16,211 bases of DNA from Candidatus Bathyarchaeota archaeon. Lineage in GTDB: Archaea > Thermoproteota > Bathyarchaeia > TCS64. The notes below the pieces were generated by a model. That model saw only the letters and a list, made by a program, of their open reading frames with translations. It ran no database searches and had not been told where the DNA came from. The stretch's first letter is position 1. Each line of letters begins with the position of its first letter. Position numbers and translations under genes: made by a program. The stretch is from assembly GCA_016867505.1 (NCBI GenBank), contig VGJH01000006.1, forward strand, positions 1 through 16,211, written 5' to 3'. Below are positions 6,118 to 12,909 of the stretch, one piece after another.

Positions 6118-7980
6118 ATGTCGATTACCATGCTAAAACCAACAAAAGAAATGCAGTACATAATGGCTACTGACGTTGGTAGCACTACGACTAAAGCCCG
6201 ATTCTTTGCTAAAAAAAGCGATAGTTGGCGTTTCGTTGTAGCAGGAGAAGCACCAACAACTGTTGAAGCACCTTTTGAAGATGTCACTATGGGTGTAATG
6301 AATGCCATAAGAGAAGTTGAGGAAATTACTGGCCATCAAATATTGAAACCCGATGGTACTGGTGTAATAATCCCTTACGATGGGAAAAAGGGTGTAGATC
6401 TCTACTGTACAACCAGTAGTGCTGGTGGGGGTCTTCAGATGATGGTTGGTGGCCTGGTAAGAAGTATGACCGCAGAAAGTGCTAATAGAGCAGCATTAGG
6501 TGCTGGTGCTATTGTTATGGATGCATTATCGGTTGATGATGGAAGGCAACCATACGAGAAAATTAAACGTATAAGAAGTTTAAGACCAGATATGATTCTC
6601 CTCGCTGGAGGTACTGATGGAGGAGATGTTGAACACGTCATGGAACTGGCAGAGTTAATTAAAAGCGCTCAACCTAAACCTCGGTTAGGAATAGGATATG
6701 AGTTACCTTTTGTATATGCTGGAAACAATAAAGCAGCACAATATATTGAAGAATTAGCTAAAGGAAGTTTCGCATTAACTTGTGTGGAAAACATTAGACC
6801 CACATTAGAGATTGAAAATAATGAGCCCGCTCGACATGCAATACATAAACTATTCATGGAACATGTCATGAGCCACGCGCCTGGTTATAATAAATTAATG
6901 AAATGGGCAAGCATTGATATTATGCCAACCCCTGCAGCAGAAGGCATGGCAATTCAATTGCTTGAAAAAAATTATAAAAAATATAGCCTTGGCGTGGGTC
7001 TTGGTGGAGCAACAACAAACGTCTACTCAGTTTGGGAAGGTCGTTTTGTAAGAAGTGTCTCTGCTAACCTCGGAATGAGTTATAGTATTACTAATGTATT
7101 GAAAGAAGCCGGAATCGATAATGTAATGCGCTGGATGCCTTTCAAATTATCTGAACAAAACCTTAGAAATAGATTAATGAATAAAATGATTCGTCCAACA
7201 ACCATTCCTCAAACACTTGAAGAACTAATTATTGAGCATAGCATTGCACGAGAAGCTCTGCGTCTAGGTTTAAGACATCACAAAAGCATTGCTACTAGAC
7301 TTAAAGGAGCTAAACAATATCACGATGACTTTGGATGGATGTTTGACGCTGTAGTAAAAGATACTTATATAGATATGATGCAAATTGGATGCATTGCTGG
7401 TACTGGTGGATTACTAAGCCATGCACCGGACCGAGTTCAAAGTCTACAAATTCTAACAGACGCATTCCAACCTGAAGGCGTAACTTACATGTTCCAAGAT
7501 TCTGTATTTATGATGCCTCATCTTGGTGTTTTATCAACAGTTCATGAGGAAGCAGCTCTACAAATATTTGATAAAGACTGCTTAGTTAAAATGGGTACAG
7601 TTGTAGCTCCAAGAGGCGTTGGTAAAGCTGGGGCTCCATGTATAAATGTTCAAATCGAATTGCCTGATGGGACTGTTCTTAATGAGAGTTTAAAATTCGG
7701 TGAAATTAAGAGAATACCATTAGCAGAAGGTCAAGAAGCGAAATTATCAATTACTACACAGAAGGATTTTGAAATTGGTTACAACGCCGAAATGAGACCC
7801 ACTAATGTAAAAAATGATGTAGCAATGGGTGGCGTTGTTGGAATTGTTCTGGATGCTCGAGGAAGACCATTGCAGATTGAAACCGAAATTAATGCAAGAA
7901 GAAAACAACTACTAAACTGGTTCAATAAAGTCAACCTATATCCTGGGGTTGACCTCGAAAAAACCTTCAAGGAGGTATAA
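6118..7980 (+). CDS. MutL/GlmL-family ASKHA ATPase-like protein (long form)
   Basis: Belongs to the glutamate mutase accessory family MutL/GlmL, with the actin/Hsp70-type ATP-binding fold. Visible motifs are phosphate-1 DVGSTTTK (19-26), AGGTDGGD (163-170), phosphate-2 GVGLGGATTN (292-301) and an adenosine-type IAGTGG (426-431). At 620 aa it is clearly longer than GlmL of classical glutamate mutase operons (roughly 460 aa). The extra C-terminus carries a PRGVGKAG motif (498-505), a beta-rich PDGTVLNESLKFGEI segment (516-530) and VLDARGRPL (577-585). No glutamate mutase subunit (MutS/MutE) lies in the window, so the classical role in reactivating a B12 mutase is not supported here. It is divergent from the DUF6754 operon and 4 nt from a barrel-sandwich gene, which implies a different role. 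The ATG at 6118 gives a normal N-terminus. Confidence 0.88.
   Translation: MSITMLKPTKEMQYIMATDVGSTTTKARFFAKKSDSWRFVVAGEAPTTVEAPFEDVTMGVMNAIREVEEITGHQILKPDGTGVIIPYDGKKGVDLYCTTSSAGGGLQMMVGGLVRSMTAESANRAALGAGAIVMDALSVDDGRQPYEKIKRIRSLRPDMILLAGGTDGGDVEHVMELAELIKSAQPKPRLGIGYELPFVYAGNNKAAQYIEELAKGSFALTCVENIRPTLEIENNEPARHAIHKLFMEHVMSHAPGYNKLMKWASIDIMPTPAAEGMAIQLLEKNYKKYSLGVGLGGATTNVYSVWEGRFVRSVSANLGMSYSITNVLKEAGIDNVMRWMPFKLSEQNLRNRLMNKMIRPTTIPQTLEELIIEHSIAREALRLGLRHHKSIATRLKGAKQYHDDFGWMFDAVVKDTYIDMMQIGCIAGTGGLLSHAPDRVQSLQILTDAFQPEGVTYMFQDSVFMMPHLGVLSTVHEEAALQIFDKDCLVKMGTVVAPRGVGKAGAPCINVQIELPDGTVLNESLKFGEIKRIPLAEGQEAKLSITTQKDFEIGYNAEMRPTNVKNDVAMGGVVGIVLDARGRPLQIETEINARRKQLLNWFNKVNLYPGVDLEKTFKEV
7969..7976 (+). 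promoter_or_regulatory. Shine-Dalgarno site AAGGAGGT deciding the start at 7985
   Basis: A full AAGGAGGT lies in the last codons of mutL, 8 nt before the ATG at 7985. This fixes that ATG as the start of the barrel-sandwich protein and argues against an in-frame TTG at 7949. Confidence 0.8.
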
Positions 7981-7984
7981 AAAA

Positions 7985-9145
7985 ATGCCTAAAAAACAAG
8001 TAGAAGAACAAGGAGAAAAAAGCAGCACACAAGCTTTCGCATATACTCCGGGATTAAAAATTAAAGAATCCGAAGTTGTTGAGAAAGAGAGAAAATTACC
8101 AATCTTAGGCGAGATTTTAGTAAAAACTAATGATGATGTTAAAAACGATACACGGGTAGCTCAAACTTTTGTGCCCGGTGATCCATACATCGTAGATGCT
8201 GCAAATATGTGGGGTGTTGTACCAGACGTCATTCAAGAATGCATGCTAAAACCCGTTGGATCAAAAGTTAATAAAGGTGAAACCATTGCGAAATACACTG
8301 CTTTCTTCGGATTAATCAAAAAGAGTCTTGAATCACCTTTAGAAGGAACAATTGAAACCGTGTCACCGCTAACAGGGCAGATAATCATAACTGGATTACC
8401 TGTGCCCGTCTATATTGATGCGTATGTTCCTGGTAAAGTCAAAGAAGTCATGCCTCGAGAGGGTGCAGTAATCGAAACTCACGGTGTTTTCATTCAAGGT
8501 ATCTTTGGCATTGGTGGTGAAAAATTTGGAAAACTCAGAGTTCCAGTAGAATCAGCTAAAGATGTTCTAAGTGCTGATCAAATTACTCCTGATATGAAAG
8601 ACTGTATCATTGTTGCTGGTTCATTAGTCAAATTAGATACATTACGTAAGGCAATTCAAATAGGTGCCGCTGGGATAATTGGAGGTGGAATTAACAGTGA
8701 TGAACTCGTTAAATTCATGGGCTATGAAATTGGTGTAGCAATCACCGGTGAAGAAGAAGGAATAACAATGATCATTACCGAAGGCTTTGGAAACATGAAT
8801 ATGCACTTGAATACTTTTAAAATTCTTAAAAAATACGATGGACAGAAAGCGTGCATTAATGGTGAAACACAAATTAGAGCTGGTGTCATTAGACCAGAGG
8901 TAATCATTCCACATGAGAATAGGATTAGTAAGACCGGCGCTGAACTTAGTGATGGCATGGTTTCAGGTACTCTAATTAGGATTATCCGTGAACCTTATTT
9001 TGGTGCAATTGCTAAAGTCCTTAGCTTACCAGTAGAACTTCAAATGATGGAATCAGGAAGTTATGTTCGTGTTCTTGAAGCAGAACTCGAAAATGGTCAA
9101 CGCGTAATTGTCCCGAGAGCAAATGTAGAGATCATTGAAGAATAA
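7985..9145 (+). CDS. Barrel-sandwich (biotin/lipoyl-like) protein linked to MutL (386 aa)
   Basis: Function unknown. Residues 1-35 are charged and probably disordered. Residues 85-150 look like a barrel-sandwich hybrid: PVGSKVNKGETIAKY, then a hairpin, then SPLEGTIETVSPLTGQI and VYIDAYVPGKVKEV. A biotin/lipoyl domain would have a modified Lys in an EAMKM- or DKA-type turn; here the turn reads FFGLIKKSLESPLEG, so covalent cofactor attachment is doubtful. Residues 205-275 form an alpha/beta section with AGSLVKLDTLRKAIQIGAAG and a GGGINSDEL loop. Residues 335-386 form a KOW-like small barrel (FGAIAKVLSLP, then GSYVRVLEAELENGQ). The start at 7985 has an ideal ribosome site. Coupling to mutL by 4 nt implies the two products act together, perhaps as a complex. 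Similar pairing of MutL with such a protein is, to my memory, seen outside glutamate fermenters. Confidence 0.8.
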   Translation: MPKKQVEEQGEKSSTQAFAYTPGLKIKESEVVEKERKLPILGEILVKTNDDVKNDTRVAQTFVPGDPYIVDAANMWGVVPDVIQECMLKPVGSKVNKGETIAKYTAFFGLIKKSLESPLEGTIETVSPLTGQIIITGLPVPVYIDAYVPGKVKEVMPREGAVIETHGVFIQGIFGIGGEKFGKLRVPVESAKDVLSADQITPDMKDCIIVAGSLVKLDTLRKAIQIGAAGIIGGGINSDELVKFMGYEIGVAITGEEEGITMIITEGFGNMNMHLNTFKILKKYDGQKACINGETQIRAGVIRPEVIIPHENRISKTGAELSDGMVSGTLIRIIREPYFGAIAKVLSLPVELQMMESGSYVRVLEAELENGQRVIVPRANVEIIEE

Positions 9146-9149
9146 ACGC

Positions 9150-9180
9150 TCTTTCTTTTTTATTTTATTAAACTTTTTAT
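9150..9180 (+). terminator. T-rich terminator after the mutL unit
   Basis: A pyrimidine and T-rich tract begins 5 nt after the stop codon (runs of six, four and five T at about 9156-9179). No GC-rich stem is seen. It ends the mutL/barrel-sandwich unit, so the oxidoreductase genes probably have their own promoter. Confidence 0.5.
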
Positions 9181-9233
9181 TCATTTGAACTATTATCAAT
9201 AATTTTATTTTTCATATGGTTTATAGGTCAATC

Positions 9234-9241
9234 TTTAAATA
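9234..9241 (+). promoter_or_regulatory. TATA box of the oxidoreductase operon
   Basis: TTTAAATA is a near-consensus archaeal TATA box. Transcription would start near 9262-9268, giving a leader of about 60 nt before the GTG at 9325. The predicted start coincides with the beginning of the stem-loop at 9263-9307. Confidence 0.5.
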
Positions 9242-9262
9242 ACCTTAATGTGCATCAAATGA

Positions 9263-9307
9263 GAATCGTTACTCTTTTAACGTTACAGACAGAAGAGTAA
9301 ACGAATC
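9263..9307 (+). promoter_or_regulatory. Stem-loop in the leader of the oxidoreductase operon
   Basis: The arms 9263-9276 (GAATCGTTACTCTT) and 9293-9307 (AAGAGTAAACGAATC) pair over 14 bp, with one A-A mismatch and one bulged A. They enclose a 16-nt loop that holds a palindromic AACGTT. The structure ends 3 nt before the purine-rich ribosome site AGAGGGA (9311-9317). It could act as a DNA operator around the transcription start or as an RNA structure that affects translation. Confidence 0.45.
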
Positions 9308-9324
9308 ACAAGAGGGATTGAATA

Positions 9325-10155
9325 GTGATTGAAATTAGGTTGCATGGCAGAGGCGGTCAAGGCGCTGTCACGGCCTCAAGAATTATTGCAGCCGCAGCAT
9401 TCGAGGATGGCAGGTATTCACAGGCCATCCCAATGTACGGTACGGAGAGGCGTGGTGCTCCACTAACTGCCTATGTACGCATCGACAATGTGCGTGTCAG
9501 GGAGAGAGAACTAGTTCATACCCCTGATTACAGTATCTGCTTCGACGAATTCATTAGTATGAATCAAATAATTGCTAACAGTTTAAAGCCTGGTGGCGTG
9601 GTACTCGCAAACACAAAATTCAAAGCAGAGGAACTTCCACTTGCTGGTGACATTAAAATCGCAACAGTTGACGCAACAGGAATTGCTTTAAAACACTTAG
9701 GTCGCCCAATTACTAATACTGCTATCTTAGGAGCTTTTGCTAAGATCTGCCCAGAAATAAGTATGAAGGGTGTAGAGAAAGCCATTTACAAATACTTCCC
9801 AGGAAGAATTGGTGACATGAATATTGCTGCTGCGAGAGCAAGTTATGAACAAGTATCTGAACTTGTACCTGCAATAAACAAGGAAGCTCCAAAAGAAGTC
9901 GTAGAGATTGTCAGTGGTGGATATGGGGCTCTAAAAGACGTCAGTGGATGGCGTGTATTCGAACCAGTGGTTGATGAGGAAAAATGCATTGGATGTAAAA
10001 ACTGTTGGATATACTGTCCAGAAGCTGCATTAGAATGGACTGCTAACAATAAACCAGCCATGATTTCGCGTTCATGCAAAGGTTGCGGTGTCTGCGCTAA
10101 TGAATGCCCAGTAAAGGCAATCGAAATGAAGCGGGTTGAGGTAAAAAAGAAGTAG
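9325..10155 (+). CDS. 2-oxoacid:ferredoxin oxidoreductase, gamma-delta fusion subunit
   Basis: Fused gamma and delta subunit of a pyruvate-type oxidoreductase, which oxidatively decarboxylates a 2-oxoacid with CoA to acyl-CoA, CO2 and reduced ferredoxin, or runs in reverse. Residues 1-185 are the gamma domain, with the diagnostic GRGGQGAVTASRI (8-20) and YGTERRGAP (38-46). Residues 215-265 are the delta domain with two [4Fe-4S] clusters: Cys221, 224, 227, 231 and Cys251, 254, 257, 261, all present. These relay electrons from the thiamine site to ferredoxin. The GTG start has AGAGGGA 7 nt upstream and gives the expected N-terminus. It is followed after 14 nt by the alpha gene. Domain assignment is firm; the substrate is not determined. 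A gamma-delta fusion is a natural variant of this enzyme family. Confidence 0.93.
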   Translation: MIEIRLHGRGGQGAVTASRIIAAAAFEDGRYSQAIPMYGTERRGAPLTAYVRIDNVRVRERELVHTPDYSICFDEFISMNQIIANSLKPGGVVLANTKFKAEELPLAGDIKIATVDATGIALKHLGRPITNTAILGAFAKICPEISMKGVEKAIYKYFPGRIGDMNIAAARASYEQVSELVPAINKEAPKEVVEIVSGGYGALKDVSGWRVFEPVVDEEKCIGCKNCWIYCPEAALEWTANNKPAMISRSCKGCGVCANECPVKAIEMKRVEVKKK

Positions 10156-10169
10156 GAGTTGTATGAAAA

Positions 10170-11345
10170 ATGGTTGATTATGAAGTAATGGTTGGTAACA
10201 AAGCCTGCGCAGTTGCATGCAAATTAGCTAGAGTTAAGGTTGCAGCAGCATTCCCTATCACCCCACAAACATCAATCACAGAATACCTTTCAGAACTGTA
10301 CGCTTCAGGTGAAATGCCCGGATTCGAGTTTGTAAACGCAGAAGGTGAACTATCAGCGCAAATTATTGTACAAGCAGCAGCTCGTGTTGGAGCACGTTCC
10401 TTTACATGTACAGCTGGACCTGGATTACAATTCATGCATCACCCAATGAACGACACTGCAAGTGGAAGAACGCCATTAGTGATGGCAGTGGTTCATAGAG
10501 GGTTAAAAAGCATGCAGCCAGACCACAGTGACTTAATGGATCAATCTTGGCTTGGATGGGTTCATCTATATGTAGAAAATGCTCAGGAAATACTCGATAC
10601 AACAATCATGGGGTATAAAATTGGAGAAGATGCTCGCGTTCGTTTACCCGTAGCTGTTGGCTATGATGGTTATGTTCTAAGTTATACTGCTGAACCAGTT
10701 GAAATCCCACCACAAGACATGATAGACAATTGGCTTCCACCATATAAACCACCAAGAAGCTTATTCTATGATTCACCAGAAGCTCCAATAGGTAGAGGTG
10801 GCGGTGATCGTGGTGGTGGAGATCCTAATATGGCATGGAAAATCCATCATGGTGCAGTAGAAGCAGCAGAATCAGTTATTAAAGAAGTCACTGCTGATTG
10901 GGCAAAATTAACCGGACGTAGCTATGGTAATGGAATGATACAAGAGTATAAGACTGAAGGGGCTGAGGTTATTTTAACTGCTATGGGTACAGTTGCAGGA
11001 AGCGCGTCAGCAGCAGTTGACAAACTCTGGAAAGATGGTAAAAAAGTTGGATTAGTAAAAATCCGTAGCTTTGTACCATTCCCAAGAAAAGACTTCCAAG
11101 AGTTAGCTGGAAAGTATAGTGCAATTGGTGTCTTTGATAGAAGCATACAACCAGGAATGGGTGGACCATCATATCGTGAAATTAAAAACTCATTATTTGA
11201 TACTGGTTCATATCCCGTGGTTGCAGGATTTGTCGGTGGACTAAGTGGAAAAGAAGTCACTGTTAATGACTTCGTCAAACTCGGCGAGAAGACTCTTGAA
11301 TTCGCAAAGGCTAAGAAGGCGGATGCACATCCGATCTGGGTTTAA
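10170..11345 (+). CDS. porA: 2-oxoacid:ferredoxin oxidoreductase, alpha subunit (pyruvate type)
   Basis: Alpha subunit with the pyrimidine-binding part of the thiamine diphosphate site. FPITPQT (28-34) matches the substrate-threonine motif of pyruvate:ferredoxin oxidoreductases, and Arg100 in SGRTPLV occupies the usual substrate-binding arginine position. DHSD (118-121) and the WVHLYVENAQE segment are also typical. The C-terminal part (about 260-375) is the transketolase-C-like domain that binds CoA and partners. Length (391 aa) is normal. Residues 207-220 form a Gly/Arg/Asp-rich stretch (RGGGDRGGGDPN) where related enzymes have a different linker. The motif around residues 86-97 (LQFMHHPMNDTA) also departs from the common form. 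A ribosome site AGGAG at 10154-10158 precedes the ATG; a decoy ATG at 10163 is out of frame. The actual 2-oxoacid is not certain. Confidence 0.9.
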   Translation: MVDYEVMVGNKACAVACKLARVKVAAAFPITPQTSITEYLSELYASGEMPGFEFVNAEGELSAQIIVQAAARVGARSFTCTAGPGLQFMHHPMNDTASGRTPLVMAVVHRGLKSMQPDHSDLMDQSWLGWVHLYVENAQEILDTTIMGYKIGEDARVRLPVAVGYDGYVLSYTAEPVEIPPQDMIDNWLPPYKPPRSLFYDSPEAPIGRGGGDRGGGDPNMAWKIHHGAVEAAESVIKEVTADWAKLTGRSYGNGMIQEYKTEGAEVILTAMGTVAGSASAAVDKLWKDGKKVGLVKIRSFVPFPRKDFQELAGKYSAIGVFDRSIQPGMGGPSYREIKNSLFDTGSYPVVAGFVGGLSGKEVTVNDFVKLGEKTLEFAKAKKADAHPIWV

Positions 11346-11359
11346 GGAGGTAATGAAAA

Positions 11360-12253
11360 ATGAGTGAAAGAATGACGAGACCACAAATTCCCCTAGAGGA
11401 AGGAGTCATTACTCCTGGTAGTACATGTCAAGGCTGTGGTGCTGCAATGGCTGCAAGGCTCACATTCAAAGTAATGGGCCCTAATGTCATCAGACACGGT
11501 ATACCTTGCTGTCCTGACCAATCTTCGAAGTCCCCAAGCACTGGGTCAGTCTTCGAGGGTGGTGGACCATGTCTTACAGGAACAGCAAGAGCCCTTAAGG
11601 CTCTTGGCAGAACCGATATCAAAGCAATTGCATTCTTCGGTGATGGTGGAACATATGACATTGGCTTTGGTGGCTTAATGTCTGCAGCACAAAGAAATGA
11701 GAATGTCTTCGTAGTAACAAAAGACAATGAAGCATACATGAACACAGGGGGTCAACACAGTGGAGGGTCACCAAAATATGCTGAAACCACAACTGACGCA
11801 GTTGGTCCAAATAGTAGAGGAAGTCCTGTTCACAAAATCAACGCTGCTTTCGCATTTGCTGCAATGAATATTCCATATATCGCTACAGCAAGTGTTGCTT
11901 TCCCAGAAGATCTCATGGCCAAGGTCAAATATGCGAAAGACATCGAAGGATTCAGAATCTTATTGATTCAGAGTCCATGTCCCGTTGGTTGGAGATATGA
12001 CCCAGCAAAAACCATTGAGGTTGCACGATCTGGTGTTCAGTCAGGTATATGGCCACTATACGAAATTGAGAATGGCAGCAGCTTTAAATTAAATTATAAA
12101 CCTAAGGAACTGAAGCCCATCACAGAGTACTTGAAACCTCAAGCACGTTTCAGACACATGACAGAAACCGAAGTGAATGAGATTCAGGTATATACTACAG
12201 CAAAATGGGAAAAATACCTTAAAGCTGACGAGCTCAAACAAATCGTGTTCTAA
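11360..12253 (+). CDS. porB: 2-oxoacid:ferredoxin oxidoreductase, beta subunit (TPP and [4Fe-4S])
   Basis: Beta subunit holding the diphosphate side of thiamine diphosphate and the proximal iron-sulfur cluster. The CQGCGAAMAARL motif (Cys23, Cys26), GDGGTYDIGFGGL (94-106) and DNEAYMNTG (122-130) form the cluster and TPP/Mg sites. Cys207 in SPCPVGW is the usual distal cluster ligand. The tail matches pyruvate-type beta subunits: IPYIATASVAFPEDL, IWPLYEIENG and ITEYLKPQARFRHM. Between them the region 47-71 is atypical: GIPCCPDQSSKSPSTG and a Gly-Gly-Gly-Pro-Cys segment stand where common PorB proteins carry a TGC-acidic-Thr motif and a conserved Trp/His segment. This may signal an altered substrate pocket. 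An AAGGAGGTAA site lies 7 nt before the ATG. It is the last gene of the operon. Confidence 0.9.
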   Translation: MSERMTRPQIPLEEGVITPGSTCQGCGAAMAARLTFKVMGPNVIRHGIPCCPDQSSKSPSTGSVFEGGGPCLTGTARALKALGRTDIKAIAFFGDGGTYDIGFGGLMSAAQRNENVFVVTKDNEAYMNTGGQHSGGSPKYAETTTDAVGPNSRGSPVHKINAAFAFAAMNIPYIATASVAFPEDLMAKVKYAKDIEGFRILLIQSPCPVGWRYDPAKTIEVARSGVQSGIWPLYEIENGSSFKLNYKPKELKPITEYLKPQARFRHMTETEVNEIQVYTTAKWEKYLKADELKQIVF

Positions 12254-12257
12254 ATTT

Positions 12258-12275
12258 CCCCTTTTTTAATTTTAA
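12258..12275 (+). terminator. T-run terminator of the oxidoreductase operon
   Basis: CCCC followed by six T (12262-12267) and more T-rich sequence lies 4-20 nt after the stop codon. No stem is seen. This is consistent with T-tract termination at the end of the three-gene unit. Confidence 0.5.
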
Positions 12276-12315
12276 TATTCTAATAAAATAAATTTAATGA
12301 AAAAATTAAGTACAA

Positions 12316-12337
12316 TTTTAAAGATACCCTTTTAAAC
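12316..12337 (+). promoter_or_regulatory. Tandem TATA-like elements before the zinc-ribbon gene
   Basis: TTTTAAAG (12316-12323) and TTTTAAAC (12330-12337) precede the ATG at 12370. The first would give a leader of about 25 nt that includes the AAGGTGG ribosome site; the second would place the transcript start at or just before that site. Confidence 0.4.
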
Positions 12338-12357
12338 ACAATATACTACGAATCTCT

Positions 12358-12364
12358 AAGGTGG
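12358..12364 (+). promoter_or_regulatory. Ribosome-binding site AAGGTGG deciding the start at 12370
   Basis: AAGGTGG is complementary to the archaeal 16S tail and ends 5 nt before the ATG at 12370. An in-frame GTG at 12361 lies inside this site, so it is an unlikely start. Confidence 0.6.
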
Positions 12365-12369
12365 CAAAT

Positions 12370-12909
12370 ATGCCTTATTGCCCAAAATGTGGAAAGGAAG
12401 TAGCTGATGACGCAAAATTTTGTCCTTACTGTCGTGAGCCGTTGAAGACATCTAATATCTTTTATCGAAGAGAAGAAGACCGTGACGAAAAAAATGAAAA
12501 AGATGAGAGAGACGAGAAAAACGAGAAAGATGATAGAAACGAAAAATCTGAAAAAGACGAAAAACAGGAAGATCGCGCATCTAGTTCACTGATGGGTGGA
12601 TTAGTTCTATTGTGGTTAGGTGTTAGCTTCCTCTTAAGAGAATATGGTTTTATTAGATATGCTTCTTGGTGGTCACATTTCTTGTTTAGTTTAGGATTAA
12701 TCCTCTTCCTTAGAGGTCTTCTAATGTATAGTAAGACAAGTAATTTACGAAGTGCACAAGGCTTCTTTATTGGTGGCATAATTGTTGCTCTTATTGGATC
12801 AAGTGATATAATTGGTCTTAGAAATTGGTGGGGGTTAATTCTAATTATTTTAGCACTTTACATAATCCTTACAGGTTTAGGATTCAGGAATAAAAATCCT
12901 AGACCTTAA
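12370..12909 (+). CDS. Zinc-ribbon protein with charged repeats and four TM segments
   Basis: Function unknown. An N-terminal zinc ribbon has CPKC (Cys4, Cys7) and CPYC (Cys18, Cys21). Residues 33-70 are a charged low-complexity linker with three copies of a nine-residue Asp/Glu/Lys/Asn/Arg repeat. The rest has four hydrophobic spans at about 73-90, 98-117, 128-146 and 153-171, resembling the LiaI/LiaF-like transmembrane domain (DUF5668 type) in rhythm and in its Trp-Trp pairs. In other organisms such proteins act in membrane stress or as membrane anchors; here that role is only suggested. The ATG at 12370 is chosen over the GTG at 12361 because the GTG is part of the ribosome site. Its stop codon overlaps that of the convergent GH3-like gene by shared TTAA. 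Confidence 0.75.
   Translation: MPYCPKCGKEVADDAKFCPYCREPLKTSNIFYRREEDRDEKNEKDERDEKNEKDDRNEKSEKDEKQEDRASSSLMGGLVLLWLGVSFLLREYGFIRYASWWSHFLFSLGLILFLRGLLMYSKTSNLRSAQGFFIGGIIVALIGSSDIIGLRNWWGLILIILALYIILTGLGFRNKNPRP
12484..12564 (+). repeat. Three tandem 27-nt repeats inside the zinc-ribbon gene
   Basis: Units at 12484-12510, 12511-12537 and 12538-12564 encode DEKNEKDER, DEKNEKDDR and NEKSEKDEK. The copies differ mostly at third codon positions, showing that the repeat is kept at protein level or arose by old slippage. A partial fourth unit (QEDR) follows. Confidence 0.8.

Noticed and set aside
6118..7980. Glutamate mutase operon
   Set aside because: No mutase small (B12-binding) or large subunit, nor methylaspartase, is found in the window; only the MutL family protein is present.
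7949..7984. Upstream in-frame TTG start for the barrel-sandwich gene
   Set aside because: It would overlap the end of mutL and ignore the ideal AAGGAGGT site 8 nt before the ATG at 7985; the added residues are a basic artefact of the overlap.
10922..11278. Long minus-strand open frame inside the alpha-subunit gene
   Set aside because: It is the antisense of a well supported conserved gene and its translation has no family features; the same holds for other antisense frames in 6.1-12 kb.
12361..12369. GTG start of the zinc-ribbon gene
   Set aside because: The GTG is inside the AAGGTGG ribosome-binding site for the ATG at 12370.
12462..12779. Possible lost C-terminus of the GH3-like gene on the minus strand beyond its stop
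   Set aside because: The open minus-strand frame there is the antisense of the charged repeats and membrane spans of the zinc-ribbon gene and has no GH3 motif.
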